Made by a program: the position numbers and the translations under genes. A DNA stretch of 64,000 bases, taken from positions 39,765 through 103,764 of the forward strand of contig JAFYIZ010000004.1 in assembly GCA_017538365.1 (NCBI GenBank), read 5' to 3'. This document shows, piece after piece, positions 26,221 through 35,243 of the stretch; the stretch's first letter is position 1, and each line of letters opens with the position of its first letter. Source of the stretch: a bacterium (GTDB lineage: Bacteria; UBP6; UBA1177). The notes beneath the pieces are model-generated. The model saw nothing but the letters and a program-made list of their open reading frames with translations. It was not told where the DNA came from and searched no databases.

Positions 26221-27867
26221 TTACGCTTTTTTAGCGCTGCCGATCTTTTTGCAGCCTTCTATTATCATCAACACTGCAAGAACGACAAGGATCACAGCAA
26301 CAGAGCCGAGGAAGTAATTTGGAGCAGCCACGAAGTATTTCCAGATCATCCAGCAGAGAGCGAATATCGTCATCGTAAGCATGAAGATCGTTGCCCAGAG
26401 CGTGTATTTGATCGGTTTGTTTTTCGAATAGAAGTAAGCAGTTAAGATTATGAAAACAAGTGCAGCAACAAGCTGGTTCGCCGCACCGAAAAGAGGCCAT
26501 ACGCTTGCCCACGAATCGGTGATGCCGAGCAGGAATGCCGGGATTATCGCAACTACAGTGTAGAAGAATTTGTTCTGGAGTTTTGCCGGAAGTTTGTCGC
26601 CTATCATTTCGTTCGTGAGGAATCTAGCAAGTCTGACGCTTGTATCGAGAGTCGTCATAATGAAGACGTTGACTATCGTGATACCGATGACGACACCGAC
26701 TTCGTTACCGAAAATAAAGGATGTCAGCCTGCCGAAGCCGTTTCCGTAAACGCCGAGAGCGCCGCCCGAATTTTTGAATATCCACTGGAGCTCGTTCTCG
26801 CCCGTTCCCCATTTTATCGCAGCACCAGCAATGATAACGCAGACGATACCGATGACCGTTTCCATGAGCATTCCACCGAAACCGACGAACATCGCGTCTT
26901 TCTCTTTATCAAGCTGCTTGGAAGTGGTTCCCGAAGCAATGATGCTGTGAAAACCGGAGACCGCGCCGCAGGCGATGACGATGAAAAGGAAAGGAACAAG
27001 CGGTCCTTGAGACGAATCTTTGAATGTTTCGGCAATAACGAAAGGAGCGTTCATGTCGGGGTGAACAATGAAAATTCCGATAAATGCAAGCGAGATTCCG
27101 AGGATAAGGACCCAGCTTGAAATATAGTCACGCGGCTGGAGAAGTATCCAGACGGGAGTAACCGAAGCTGCGAATCCGTAAACCATAAGGAGCGTGAACC
27201 AGATCGAATAAGCTGTTTCTTTTGTTCCGATCGTGATCGGGAACTGGAAGCCGAGCCAGATGAGGAAAATAAGCCCTGCGATAGCAATTATCGTGTTCGC
27301 CCAGAGCGGAAGCCATCTGTTTTTATTGATGACACCGAAAAGCATTGCAAGCGGAATGAGCGCGAAAGTCGGGATGACAAGTTCCGGCTTCGTTATCATC
27401 GAAGTTGCAGCCAGGTTGCCAAAAACCGCGATGACAAGAACGATAGTGAGCCATACAAAGACCAGAAAGAGGAATTTCGCCTTTTTCGAAACGTATTTTT
27501 CAGCCGTATCGGGAATACTTACTCCCTGATGGCGGACGGAAATCATAAGCGAAAGATAGTCATGTACCGCACCGATGAAAACACCTGCCACAAGCAGCCA
27601 GATAGCCGCAGGACCCCAGCCGAAGCACGTTACAGCTACTATTGGACCGACAATAGGACCTGCACCGGCAATCGATGAAAAGTGGTGTCCGAAAAGGACT
27701 ATCGAAGGTGCCGGATAAAAATCGACACCGTCATTCATTGCGTGTGAAGGAGTCGGATTTTCGTCAACCGGATCGATGAGTTTCTTTTTAATTACGCTGT
27801 TGCCGTACCAGAAGTATGCAACAACAACCCACAAAAGCGAAAAAACAAGAATGTAAATACTGTTCAT
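26221..27867 (-). CDS. cstA: CstA-family carbon-starvation transporter (pyruvate/peptide)
   Basis: Inner-membrane transporter of 548 residues with over a dozen hydrophobic segments. CstA was first linked to peptide uptake on carbon starvation and family members carry pyruvate. Family signatures are clear: an early FGHHFSSIAGAGPIVGP segment, HDYLSLMISVRHQGVSIPD, and FHSIIASGTTSKQ. The ~548-residue length matches the short CstA branch rather than the ~700-residue E. coli protein. GAGGTGAAAA precedes the ATG and a promoter is predicted at 27898-27925. Uptake of pyruvate or peptides would fit a fermentative lifestyle. Confidence 0.93.
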   Translation of the reverse strand: MNSIYILVFSLLWVVVAYFWYGNSVIKKKLIDPVDENPTPSHAMNDGVDFYPAPSIVLFGHHFSSIAGAGPIVGPIVAVTCFGWGPAAIWLLVAGVFIGAVHDYLSLMISVRHQGVSIPDTAEKYVSKKAKFLFLVFVWLTIVLVIAVFGNLAATSMITKPELVIPTFALIPLAMLFGVINKNRWLPLWANTIIAIAGLIFLIWLGFQFPITIGTKETAYSIWFTLLMVYGFAASVTPVWILLQPRDYISSWVLILGISLAFIGIFIVHPDMNAPFVIAETFKDSSQGPLVPFLFIVIACGAVSGFHSIIASGTTSKQLDKEKDAMFVGFGGMLMETVIGIVCVIIAGAAIKWGTGENELQWIFKNSGGALGVYGNGFGRLTSFIFGNEVGVVIGITIVNVFIMTTLDTSVRLARFLTNEMIGDKLPAKLQNKFFYTVVAIIPAFLLGITDSWASVWPLFGAANQLVAALVFIILTAYFYSKNKPIKYTLWATIFMLTMTIFALCWMIWKYFVAAPNYFLGSVAVILVVLAVLMIIEGCKKIGSAKKA

Positions 27868-27897
27868 TTTTCACCTCGAAAAATAAAAAACCGAGGG

Positions 27898-27925
27898 ATT
27901 TTACTCTCAACGGATTTGTTTTCAA
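27898..27925 (-). promoter_or_regulatory. Predicted promoter of cstA (TTGAAA-16-TAAAAT)
   Basis: Minus strand TTGAAA (27925-27920), 16 bp spacer, TAAAAT (27903-27898), then CCCTCGG and a T6 run. It lies directly beside palindromic repeat copy 2. Confidence 0.5.
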
Positions 27926-27942
27926 ATGATTTTTTTCCGTCG

Positions 27943-28010
27943 CGCCGTCGCCGCCTGTTCTTGCCGGGATACCGTGATCCCGTGATAACGTGATCCCGAC
28001 GGCGGCGTTA
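27943..28010. repeat. Nested palindromic repeat, copy 2
   Basis: Between cstA and lnt. Outer stem CGCCGTC (27943-27949) pairs with GACGGCG (27998-28004), with a second register CGCCGCC/GGCGGCG. Inner CGGGAT (27965-27970) pairs with ATCCCG at 27977-27982 or 27993-27998. Same core words as copy 1 (CGTGATCCCG) but a different, still complementary outer stem. It ends five bases before the lnt stop codon and may also terminate that transcript. Confidence 0.75.
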
Positions 28011-28014
28011 AGAA

Positions 28015-29646
28015 TCAGGATTTTCTTTTTCCCTTCTTTTTCTCGGTTCTCCCCAGCCTGTCAAGCAGGAAAAGCCCGAAAGTGATGTAGATAAGCCAGA
28101 TGAACCAGTTTCCGAATTTCTGGTAAACGGTATCGATTTTATAAAGCGGAACTTTGCGGTTTATCGTCGTTCTTTCAAGGAATTTCGTTGAATTTTCGCA
28201 TGTGCCGTCTGGAAGAATGACTTCGCTGATTCCGACATTTGCGCTTCTGACAATCGTTCTGCCCGTTTCGACCGCGCGGAAAGGATAAAACATTCCGTGC
28301 TGGAAGGTTTCACTCGAATCGCCGAACCACGCGTCGTTACTGATGTTGACTAATATTTCGGCTCCGTTTTCAACAAAACCTGCGACGTTTTCACTGAAAG
28401 TTCCGTCGTAACAGATGAGAATCGCCGCTTTGAAATCACCGTAATCGTAGACTGTGTATTCCGTTCCGCGGACGAAATCGCCTGAAAATTCGGGAACAAG
28501 TATCGAAAGCCCGAGCGAGCGGAGAACTTTGCTGTAAGGCAGGTATTCGCCGAAGGGGGCAAGCTTGATTTTCTTATAAATTTCGCGGATTTTTCCGTTC
28601 TGAATGAACCCTGCGGCATTATAAAAACTCATATCGATTCTGTCTACCATGTCCAACCCGACGATTTGATTCGGGAAGTTGTAGGCACGCGGGAAATAGC
28701 GGTCCATAACGTAGTCGAAGTTGTCAAAACCTATAGGAATTCTGAGAGGCATCGCCGCTTCATACCAGACGACAAGGTCTGTGTCGCGGTCGAAACTGTT
28801 GAGCTGGTCGACAAAAACATCGATCATTTCAAAAACCGTCTCCTCTTTTGCGTTGATGTCATACTGGTTTATCGCAGGCTGCATGAGCGCGACTTTTATC
28901 TCTTTTTCGGGAACCGCCGACTTGAAAGAAACAAGTTTGTAAGCCGAATAGGAAAAAAGCAGCGTTATAACGACTGCAAGGACGATACCCTCTTTTTTAT
29001 CGTGCTTTTTGAAGAAAAGCGTGTAGGCGTAAAGCGAGCTCCACACAATCATAAACGAAATTATGTAGACAGACCCTAACGACGCCCACTGCAGGATAAC
29101 TTTATTCGAATACTGCGAATGACCGAGTGCCGCCCAGAAAAAATCAACCGGGAAAAATGTGCGCAGAAATTCTACTGCGACCCACAGAACCGCAATAAAC
29201 CAAGGCTTCAAAGGAAGCGGAGAACCTTCACCGGCAGTTATCAAAGCACCGAAAGTGCCTGATTCTGCCGGTCTTTTGGCAAAAAAACGGCAGAGAACAA
29301 AGAATAAAAGCCAGTAAGTACCCAGAATCAGGAACATCAGAATCAGCGCAAGAATGCCTCCGGCGACACTCATCCCGCCGTAAACATTGAGAGAATAGAA
29401 TATCCAGTAAAAAACGAATGCGTTTGCCGGCATCGTAATCAGATATATCGTGAGAACCTTTTTTTTGAATGTCGCGCAGCAGTTCAAAATCTGAAAAAAG
29501 AGCGGAAGCACAGGAAAAATCAGAATCCAGCCCATAAGCTGGTGCAGAAAAACAGGCTCGCTGCTGCCAGGAATGACAAACGGAAAACTGAGAGCAAAAC
29601 AGAAAATGAAGAAAAAAGCTGCGGCAAAAATCTTTATTTTCGACAT
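28015..29646 (-). CDS. lnt: Apolipoprotein N-acyltransferase
   Basis: Adds the third acyl chain to lipoproteins at the inner membrane, needed for sorting to the outer membrane. The 543-residue protein has about eight N-terminal membrane segments and a periplasmic nitrilase domain with the catalytic triad Glu296 (VVWYEAAMP), Lys359 (upstream of LAPFGEYLP) and Cys412 (LICYDGTF). It begins one base after ybeY ends, in a pgpH-ybeY-lnt operon, and ends at palindromic repeat copy 2. It agrees with the many lipobox proteins in this window. Confidence 0.94.
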   Translation of the reverse strand: MSKIKIFAAAFFFIFCFALSFPFVIPGSSEPVFLHQLMGWILIFPVLPLFFQILNCCATFKKKVLTIYLITMPANAFVFYWIFYSLNVYGGMSVAGGILALILMFLILGTYWLLFFVLCRFFAKRPAESGTFGALITAGEGSPLPLKPWFIAVLWVAVEFLRTFFPVDFFWAALGHSQYSNKVILQWASLGSVYIISFMIVWSSLYAYTLFFKKHDKKEGIVLAVVITLLFSYSAYKLVSFKSAVPEKEIKVALMQPAINQYDINAKEETVFEMIDVFVDQLNSFDRDTDLVVWYEAAMPLRIPIGFDNFDYVMDRYFPRAYNFPNQIVGLDMVDRIDMSFYNAAGFIQNGKIREIYKKIKLAPFGEYLPYSKVLRSLGLSILVPEFSGDFVRGTEYTVYDYGDFKAAILICYDGTFSENVAGFVENGAEILVNISNDAWFGDSSETFQHGMFYPFRAVETGRTIVRSANVGISEVILPDGTCENSTKFLERTTINRKVPLYKIDTVYQKFGNWFIWLIYITFGLFLLDRLGRTEKKKGKRKS

Positions 29647-30117
29647 TTACTCTTCGCCGCGCCCTTTCCACTGAGGAAAAATCTGCTTCATTACCACGAT
29701 TTCGGCTTCACGCATCTTTGAGCGCTCTGCCGCTTTGTGGTGATCAAAACCCAAAAGGTGGAGAATTCCGTGAACGACCATGAAAATCATCTCTTCTTCA
29801 AAAGTCGTTCCGTATTTTTCGGCATGAGTTGCGACGACATCTGTGCAGATGAAGATGTCACCCAGAAGAAACGGCGCATATTCAGCCCCCTCGCCTTCTG
29901 CAAAAGCGAAGGAAATGACATCGGTCGCACGGTCTATATGCCTGTAATTGTTGTTTATTTCACGAATTCCCTCTTCATCGGTGAAAATCACCGAAACTTC
30001 ATAGGGATCTGTCGATTTCAGATTTTTGTATTTCAGCGCGAAACGTATGGCTTTGCGCATATCGGCTTTCAAAACGCCGGGCGCATAGCTGCATTCCGAA
30101 AAAAACGCTATTTTCAT
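29647..30117 (-). CDS. ybeY: Endoribonuclease YbeY (rRNA maturation factor)
   Basis: Zn-dependent single-strand RNase for 16S rRNA 3' maturation and ribosome quality control. The 156-residue protein carries the family signature HGILHLLGFDH (His116, His120, His126). NNNYRHIDRATDVISF is the conserved upstream strand. Its start overlaps the pgpH stop by four bases and its stop abuts lnt. The pgpH-ybeY neighbourhood is common in bacteria, although the usual phoH is absent here. Confidence 0.96.
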   Translation of the reverse strand: MKIAFFSECSYAPGVLKADMRKAIRFALKYKNLKSTDPYEVSVIFTDEEGIREINNNYRHIDRATDVISFAFAEGEGAEYAPFLLGDIFICTDVVATHAEKYGTTFEEEMIFMVVHGILHLLGFDHHKAAERSKMREAEIVVMKQIFPQWKGRGEE

Positions 30118-32768
30118 TTGATCTCCTGCTCATTCTGGTTCGCAGCGACAGTCAGCTCATTTTGCTGCTCAGTTGCGGCAGACTGTTCTTTAACCTTATC
30201 CTGCGGATATTTAACTCGGCCGTGATATATTCCGGAGAATGTGTTGACGAGAGAATCTTCTATAGTCTGAATATCTTTTGTCGTCAGGTTGCAGTTGACA
30301 AACTGATTTTCCCTGATTTTACCTGCAATTATCTCCTGAACCCTTGTTTTTATGCCGTTTTCGGTCTTTTTATCCATCGAACGCACGGCCGCTTCGCAAC
30401 TGTCGGCAATCATCAGAAGCGCAGTTTCTCTCGAACGCGGCGACGGTCCGGCATACCTGAATTCGGCTTCCGAAGTATTCGGATCAGCCTCTTTCGCCTT
30501 TTTGAAGAAATATCCTACGAGCGTCGTACCGTGATGCTCAAGTATCGCAGACTCGATCTCTTCTCCGAGGTGATACTTTTTCGCGAGTTCAAGACCGTAT
30601 TTTACGTGGTTTGTGATGATTCTAGCAGACATCGTCGGGCGGTAATTGTCATGTGCATTTCTTCTGTCGCGCTGGTTTTCAGTGAAATATTCCGGTCTTT
30701 CAAGCTTTCCGATATCGTGAAAATAAGCCATGACCTTGCATTTGAGCGGATTGAGCCCGAGCTCACGCGCAGCGACTTCGACAAGCGATGCGACCGTGAG
30801 CGAATGCTGATAGGTGCCGTTCGCATAGACCGACATCTGCTTGATGAGTTCGTTACTCATTGTCGAATAGCTGACATATTTGATGTTTGTGACATAGTCC
30901 AGAATCGATTCGAAAAGCGGTATCATTATCGTGAGTATTCCACCGGAAAGCATCGCGGAAACAAATGCACAGACGATAGCGGTAAAAACATGAATTCCGC
31001 TGTGGTTCAACGAAGAATCAAGTACACCGACCACGAGGGCGAGCCCCATAGAAACGATCGAGAATTTAAACGTCTGCCACATGATCTGACCGGACGATTC
31101 GACATGGAAAATGATGTACATGAAAATGAGCGAACCGAAAATATAAAAGACAGGAATAAAGTAGTTTTCGGGGAATAACATAGACAGCGCCGCCGAAAGT
31201 ATGAACAGAAAGAAGCACGCCGTTTCAGTATTGACGAGAACTCTAACCGCAGCGACGAAAAACGGCAGCGGGAAGAAGAAATATACCGCCTTGTTGTCAT
31301 AGGCGACTTCCTGAATCCACGGCATCGCATAGCGCAGAAGGAAAAGCGCCGTGAACATAAGCGAAATCATCAGCAGAAGATCCTTGTTGCGGTATTTGAA
31401 TTTGCCGATCGAGCGGGTGAAAACAAGAAAAACTATCGAAATGAAAGCGGCGATATAGAAAAAATTCCCGAAAAAGAAAAACTCGCCCGAAATGTTGTCG
31501 GACTGCGCCTTCATAACCTTGAAAACTTCGATATCATCCTTCGTGATCACAGCGCCTGAAGAAATTACGCGCTCGCCTCTCGAAATTTTTCTTTTAGATT
31601 CCGTTGACGGGTCGTTTCTCGCTGCAAGCTGTTTCTCTTCCGTGATGCTGCTGTTGTAAAAAAGGGAATCCTTCATCGTCCACGAACCGACTTCAGCAAT
31701 AATTTCAAAACCGTGATCCGTAAAATCAGACATGTTGAGTTTGTCTTTCATGTGAAGGATTTCAGCCTTGAGGGCAACTGAATTTATGATTCTCCCGATC
31801 TGAATCTGATCTTCGGAAACTTCCTGCGAAGAGGAATCCTTTTTTCTGACGAGAATGTACTTCGGAACATAGTCGGACGGAATTCCTTCGCGCAGAATGT
31901 AATAGTCGTTCTGGTTGAAATAGTCGGAAATCTCGGCAATCGCATCGGGGATTCGCGCCGGAAAAATATTTTCGGCAAGATCACGGAAAACGTAATTCGA
32001 AAGAGGAGTTCCGATTATACGCTCAAAATCGCTCCGTTTGTTCATAAACAGAGCAGGAAGTCCCGTTTTAAATTCGCGCAGATCGCTGTTTTTGCCCGAA
32101 TTTATGACATAATCGGCAAGAATATCCTGAAACTCCGGCGGAAACGGAAGGTTTTTAGCAACGATCGTTTCCTTTATGTTCTCTCTAGCCGCATCGCGCA
32201 TCATTTTGAACGCTTCGCTCATAGCTTCGAGATTTTTCTTCTGATCGACGAAATCATAGGTATAAGGCACTTCTTTCTGAGCCTTTTCCTGATTTTTATA
32301 TGTTTCTTCAAGATTGATTATCGTGTAATCCTTGTCGGCAATTATCGAATGGTCGATCGTATGACCCACATTTTTTTCATCAACAGGATAGTTTTCCTTT
32401 CCCGAATCGGGGATCAGAATCCAAGCAAGCAGGAGAGTAAAAACAAAAAAGATTATAAAACGGGACTTCGTGTCATTCCGGCGCAGCCAGCCGACATATT
32501 TTTCAGAAAAATCATCGAATTTTTCAAGCAGAGTCACATAGTAAAATATCGCAGAAAAAACGAACCAGACCATGAGCTGAGGCGAAGAATCACGTTTTCT
32601 CTGCCATGAATCGTAGATTTTATACGGCTTTTCGAATTTGCCGAACCGCCAGCGGAAAATATCTTCGTCTTCGTTTTCAGGTGACTTTTCTATAATGAAT
32701 TTCAGCTTTTTGAACTCTTTTACGAGCCTGATATTCAGATTGTCGTTTGTCTCTCTTAAACTTTCCAT
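30114..32768 (-). CDS. pgpH: PgpH-type 7TM-HD phosphohydrolase (cyclic-di-AMP phosphodiesterase family)
   Basis: Membrane enzyme whose studied members hydrolyse c-di-AMP. The 884-residue protein has one N-terminal membrane helix (about 93-113), a large extracytoplasmic 7TMR-HDED domain (about 130-410), a seven-helix membrane block (about 430-620) and a C-terminal HD domain with FHDIGK near residue 682, HDNYRPTMSARIITNH and LEHHGTT metal-binding motifs. It is longer than typical PgpH (about 720) because of an extra ~90-residue cytosolic N terminus. GGAG precedes the ATG and a promoter is predicted at 32795-32823. No c-di-AMP cyclase is in the window, so the substrate is inferred from family. 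Confidence 0.9.
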   Translation of the reverse strand: MESLRETNDNLNIRLVKEFKKLKFIIEKSPENEDEDIFRWRFGKFEKPYKIYDSWQRKRDSSPQLMVWFVFSAIFYYVTLLEKFDDFSEKYVGWLRRNDTKSRFIIFFVFTLLLAWILIPDSGKENYPVDEKNVGHTIDHSIIADKDYTIINLEETYKNQEKAQKEVPYTYDFVDQKKNLEAMSEAFKMMRDAARENIKETIVAKNLPFPPEFQDILADYVINSGKNSDLREFKTGLPALFMNKRSDFERIIGTPLSNYVFRDLAENIFPARIPDAIAEISDYFNQNDYYILREGIPSDYVPKYILVRKKDSSSQEVSEDQIQIGRIINSVALKAEILHMKDKLNMSDFTDHGFEIIAEVGSWTMKDSLFYNSSITEEKQLAARNDPSTESKRKISRGERVISSGAVITKDDIEVFKVMKAQSDNISGEFFFFGNFFYIAAFISIVFLVFTRSIGKFKYRNKDLLLMISLMFTALFLLRYAMPWIQEVAYDNKAVYFFFPLPFFVAAVRVLVNTETACFFLFILSAALSMLFPENYFIPVFYIFGSLIFMYIIFHVESSGQIMWQTFKFSIVSMGLALVVGVLDSSLNHSGIHVFTAIVCAFVSAMLSGGILTIMIPLFESILDYVTNIKYVSYSTMSNELIKQMSVYANGTYQHSLTVASLVEVAARELGLNPLKCKVMAYFHDIGKLERPEYFTENQRDRRNAHDNYRPTMSARIITNHVKYGLELAKKYHLGEEIESAILEHHGTTLVGYFFKKAKEADPNTSEAEFRYAGPSPRSRETALLMIADSCEAAVRSMDKKTENGIKTRVQEIIAGKIRENQFVNCNLTTKDIQTIEDSLVNTFSGIYHGRVKYPQDKVKEQSAATEQQNELTVAANQNEQEIK

Positions 32769-32794
32769 TTTTCTCCGCGGACAAAAAACGGGGC

Positions 32795-32823
32795 ATTATG
32801 AACCAAAAGTCGATTCAAGTCAA
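32795..32823 (-). promoter_or_regulatory. Predicted promoter of pgpH-ybeY-lnt (TTGACT-17-CATAAT)
   Basis: Minus strand TTGACT (32823-32818), 17 bp, CATAAT (32800-32795), then GCCCCG and a T6 run. Lies next to palindromic repeat copy 3. Confidence 0.4.
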
Positions 32824-32830
32824 AAAAGAC

Positions 32831-32928
32831 AGCGGCGGCGCAAATAATACCGGGATATCAGAATCTCGGGATATCGTGATCCCGAAGCGCCGCAAAAATC
32901 ACGGAACCAGGGATCCCGAAGTGCCGCT
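32831..32928. repeat. Nested palindromic repeat, copy 3
   Basis: Between the SLC12-type gene (its stop codon starts at 32929) and the pgpH promoter. Outer stem GCGGCGC (32835-32841) pairs with GCGCCGC (32887-32893); inner CGGGAT (32851-32856) pairs with ATCCCG (32879-32884), with GGGATATCGTGATCCCG as the right arm. A trailing unit with GGGATCCCG lies at 32910-32918. Same architecture as copies 1 and 2 with a third outer-stem sequence. Confidence 0.75.
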
Positions 32929-35166
32929 TCATTTCTTTTCTTCCCCGGTTTCCAGAAGCTGCCCCTGGAAGATTCCCGAATTCTTGATGAAAAACACCGC
33001 CTTGAGAGGCTCTGCAAAAATTTCGAGTTTTTTCGCGTAATCCTCTTCCTCACCTTTTGCAGGAGTGTTGAGTCCGAGGAAAACAACGTCGGCTGAACTG
33101 CTGACGCGGCTGAGGACGTGCTCGAAAAGTTCGTTTTTCTCTTTTATGACTATCATCGGCTCGGCACTTATTCTCGAATCTGCCGAAAGTTTTCTGAGCT
33201 CGGCTTCTGCCCCCTCTTTTTCCGATTCGTCGGAAACCATTCGAAGAAGTTTGATGACCGCATCGTCCCACGCCGGAGATTTTGTGAGAAGATAAGCTAA
33301 AAGCAGCATCAGATCGCCGTTTCTCTGCAAGCCGCCCCACCAGACATGGATTATTTTCTGCGAGTTTTTCACATCAAAATCGGGCGAAACTTTGCCGATT
33401 ACCGTTGATTTTTTGAGAGTTGACACACGGCGCATGACCGAAAGGTATCTCGGCAGATATTTTTCAACCTCGTCGGGCCAGCACATCATTATCGTGTTCG
33501 AGCGAAGCCCCGCCATGCCGTTTGACTGAACCGCAGCAAGGATTCCCTCTTCGAAATTTTCCATGACAGTAACTTCCGGAAAAACCGAAAGAGAGTGTTT
33601 CTTGTAAAAATCCTCCATAAAATCAACTTCTTTTTCTATTTCGAGGTTCTCTTCGCCGAGTCTACCGAATATGACTTTCGTGACGGTGACTATACCGCTG
33701 CTGAGACCGAAATCTGAAGCAAATCCGACAAGTTTAATCTGTTTTTCGTTGTCGTTTATGAAAACCTGAATGTACGGGCGCCAGTTTCTGGGAGTCATTT
33801 TGAGGTCTTTGAGCTGAACTAACGAATTTTTGATAAGATTTTCGTAAACGCCGCGTCTCGCGTCTCCCGCAGCCGAATTGTGTGCCGCGACACGTCCTAA
33901 AATGAAATAAAGTATAACTTCGATTATTATCGCAACTACACTGAGCAGCGGATCGATCAGGAACATTACGATTATGCAGGCGATTCCGCCGATAAGGCTT
34001 ATTATTGCCGGAATTTTGAACTGCGGCCGCCATGAAGGCTCGTTGCTCAGCGTTTCAAGTGCCGCCGTTATGTTGACGATTCCGTAAACCGTGAGGAAAA
34101 ATATTGTAAGAATCGAAGCGACCGTGTTGAGATCCCCTAGAAAAACCGCGCCGCAGGCTATTGCAAGTGAAAGAGCAAACGATGCATATTCCCCTTTTTT
34201 CGATTTCAGGAACTTCTGCCCTTTCGGATTAGCGACCTGATCGCACGCCATCGCAATGAAAGTTCTCGGCGCACCGAGCATCGATCCGACTGCACTCGAA
34301 AAAATCGCGCCGAAAAGTCCGGGAAGTATCACAATGTTGCCGTTTACCGGTGAAATTCTCGACCATATCATCGGATCTTTAAGCATTTCCGGGTCTGACG
34401 CCGAACCCATCGAAAGAAAAAGCGGAAGAGTGATATAAAACGCAAAACCGGTGAGAGTCGCGGCAATTGCGCCTATCGGAATCGATTTCTGCGGATTTTC
34501 CAAATCTCCCGAAAGCCCCAAACCCGCCATAATACCGCTCACGGCAGGGAAAAATATCGCCATCGCCGTAAAAAACGTAAGGTCACCGTGACGCGCAAAA
34601 ATTTCACCCGCACTTGTCGGGAAAGTCGAAAAACATTCGGTAAAACTTCCTTTCATGAATGCGCCGATTATGAGAAAAAGTATTGAAACTGCTACGAAAA
34701 TCATAACCGGAATCTGCGTTTTCATCGCAAAACCAGCTCCCACGAAAGAGACTGCCGCAACGATTGCGATTATTCCGAAGGTCACCGCGTAAAGCGAAAA
34801 CGAAGTCTCGAAAAGCATCTTTATGACTTCGGCAAGACCGAACGAATAGAGCGTTATCGAAAGCGCCTGCGAAAGGAAAAGCGGAAGTCCTACAGCACCG
34901 CCGATTTCAAAGCCCAGACTTCTGGAAACAATGTAATATGCGCCGCCGACGCCGATTTTCTTGTTTGTCGCAATAGATGAAAAGGAAAGAGTCGTTATCA
35001 AAGTTATCGAATTCGAAATAAGAACGATGAAAACCATCGGCCAAAGTCCGACAGTTCCGACAAGACTTCCGGCACGCATATACATGATAACGCCGAAAAT
35101 CGTAAGAATCGTCGGAGTATAGACACCTAAAAAAGTTCCGAGTTTTTTTGTTTGTGCATTTTCCAT
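32929..35166 (-). CDS. SLC12/cation-chloride-cotransporter-like APC-superfamily transporter
   Basis: Polytopic transporter of 745 residues: about twelve hydrophobic segments (residues 10-460) followed by a soluble C-terminal region of about 280 residues. The N terminus KLGTFLGVYTPTILTIFGV with GGAYYIVSRSLG matches bacterial relatives of the Na-K-Cl and K-Cl cotransporters, and the soluble tail (VHVWWGGLQRNGDLM-like stretch, written here IIHVWWGGLQRNGD) is typical of that family. The ions carried are not known. It has its own leader with TATAAT, and GAGG before the ATG. The stop codon abuts palindromic repeat copy 3. Confidence 0.88.
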   Translation of the reverse strand: MENAQTKKLGTFLGVYTPTILTIFGVIMYMRAGSLVGTVGLWPMVFIVLISNSITLITTLSFSSIATNKKIGVGGAYYIVSRSLGFEIGGAVGLPLFLSQALSITLYSFGLAEVIKMLFETSFSLYAVTFGIIAIVAAVSFVGAGFAMKTQIPVMIFVAVSILFLIIGAFMKGSFTECFSTFPTSAGEIFARHGDLTFFTAMAIFFPAVSGIMAGLGLSGDLENPQKSIPIGAIAATLTGFAFYITLPLFLSMGSASDPEMLKDPMIWSRISPVNGNIVILPGLFGAIFSSAVGSMLGAPRTFIAMACDQVANPKGQKFLKSKKGEYASFALSLAIACGAVFLGDLNTVASILTIFFLTVYGIVNITAALETLSNEPSWRPQFKIPAIISLIGGIACIIVMFLIDPLLSVVAIIIEVILYFILGRVAAHNSAAGDARRGVYENLIKNSLVQLKDLKMTPRNWRPYIQVFINDNEKQIKLVGFASDFGLSSGIVTVTKVIFGRLGEENLEIEKEVDFMEDFYKKHSLSVFPEVTVMENFEEGILAAVQSNGMAGLRSNTIMMCWPDEVEKYLPRYLSVMRRVSTLKKSTVIGKVSPDFDVKNSQKIIHVWWGGLQRNGDLMLLLAYLLTKSPAWDDAVIKLLRMVSDESEKEGAEAELRKLSADSRISAEPMIVIKEKNELFEHVLSRVSSSADVVFLGLNTPAKGEEEDYAKKLEIFAEPLKAVFFIKNSGIFQGQLLETGEEKK

Positions 35167-35198
35167 AAAAATCGACCTCTAAAAAACAAAGCGCGGTC

Positions 35199-35226
35199 AT
35201 TATAGTCAGATTTTTTAAAATTACGA
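35199..35226 (-). promoter_or_regulatory. Predicted promoter of SLC12-type gene (TATAAT -10)
   Basis: Minus strand TATAAT (35204-35199) followed by GACCGCGC and T-runs fits the shared leader pattern. The -35 at 16 bp (TCGTAA) is poor, so this rests on the -10 and leader only. Confidence 0.35.
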
Positions 35227-35243
35227 TTCTTTAAGCCGAAACT

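Noticed and set aside
30162-31178. 338-codon frame antisense to pgpH
   Set aside because: Falls wholly within the conserved membrane/HD region of pgpH; no start signals.
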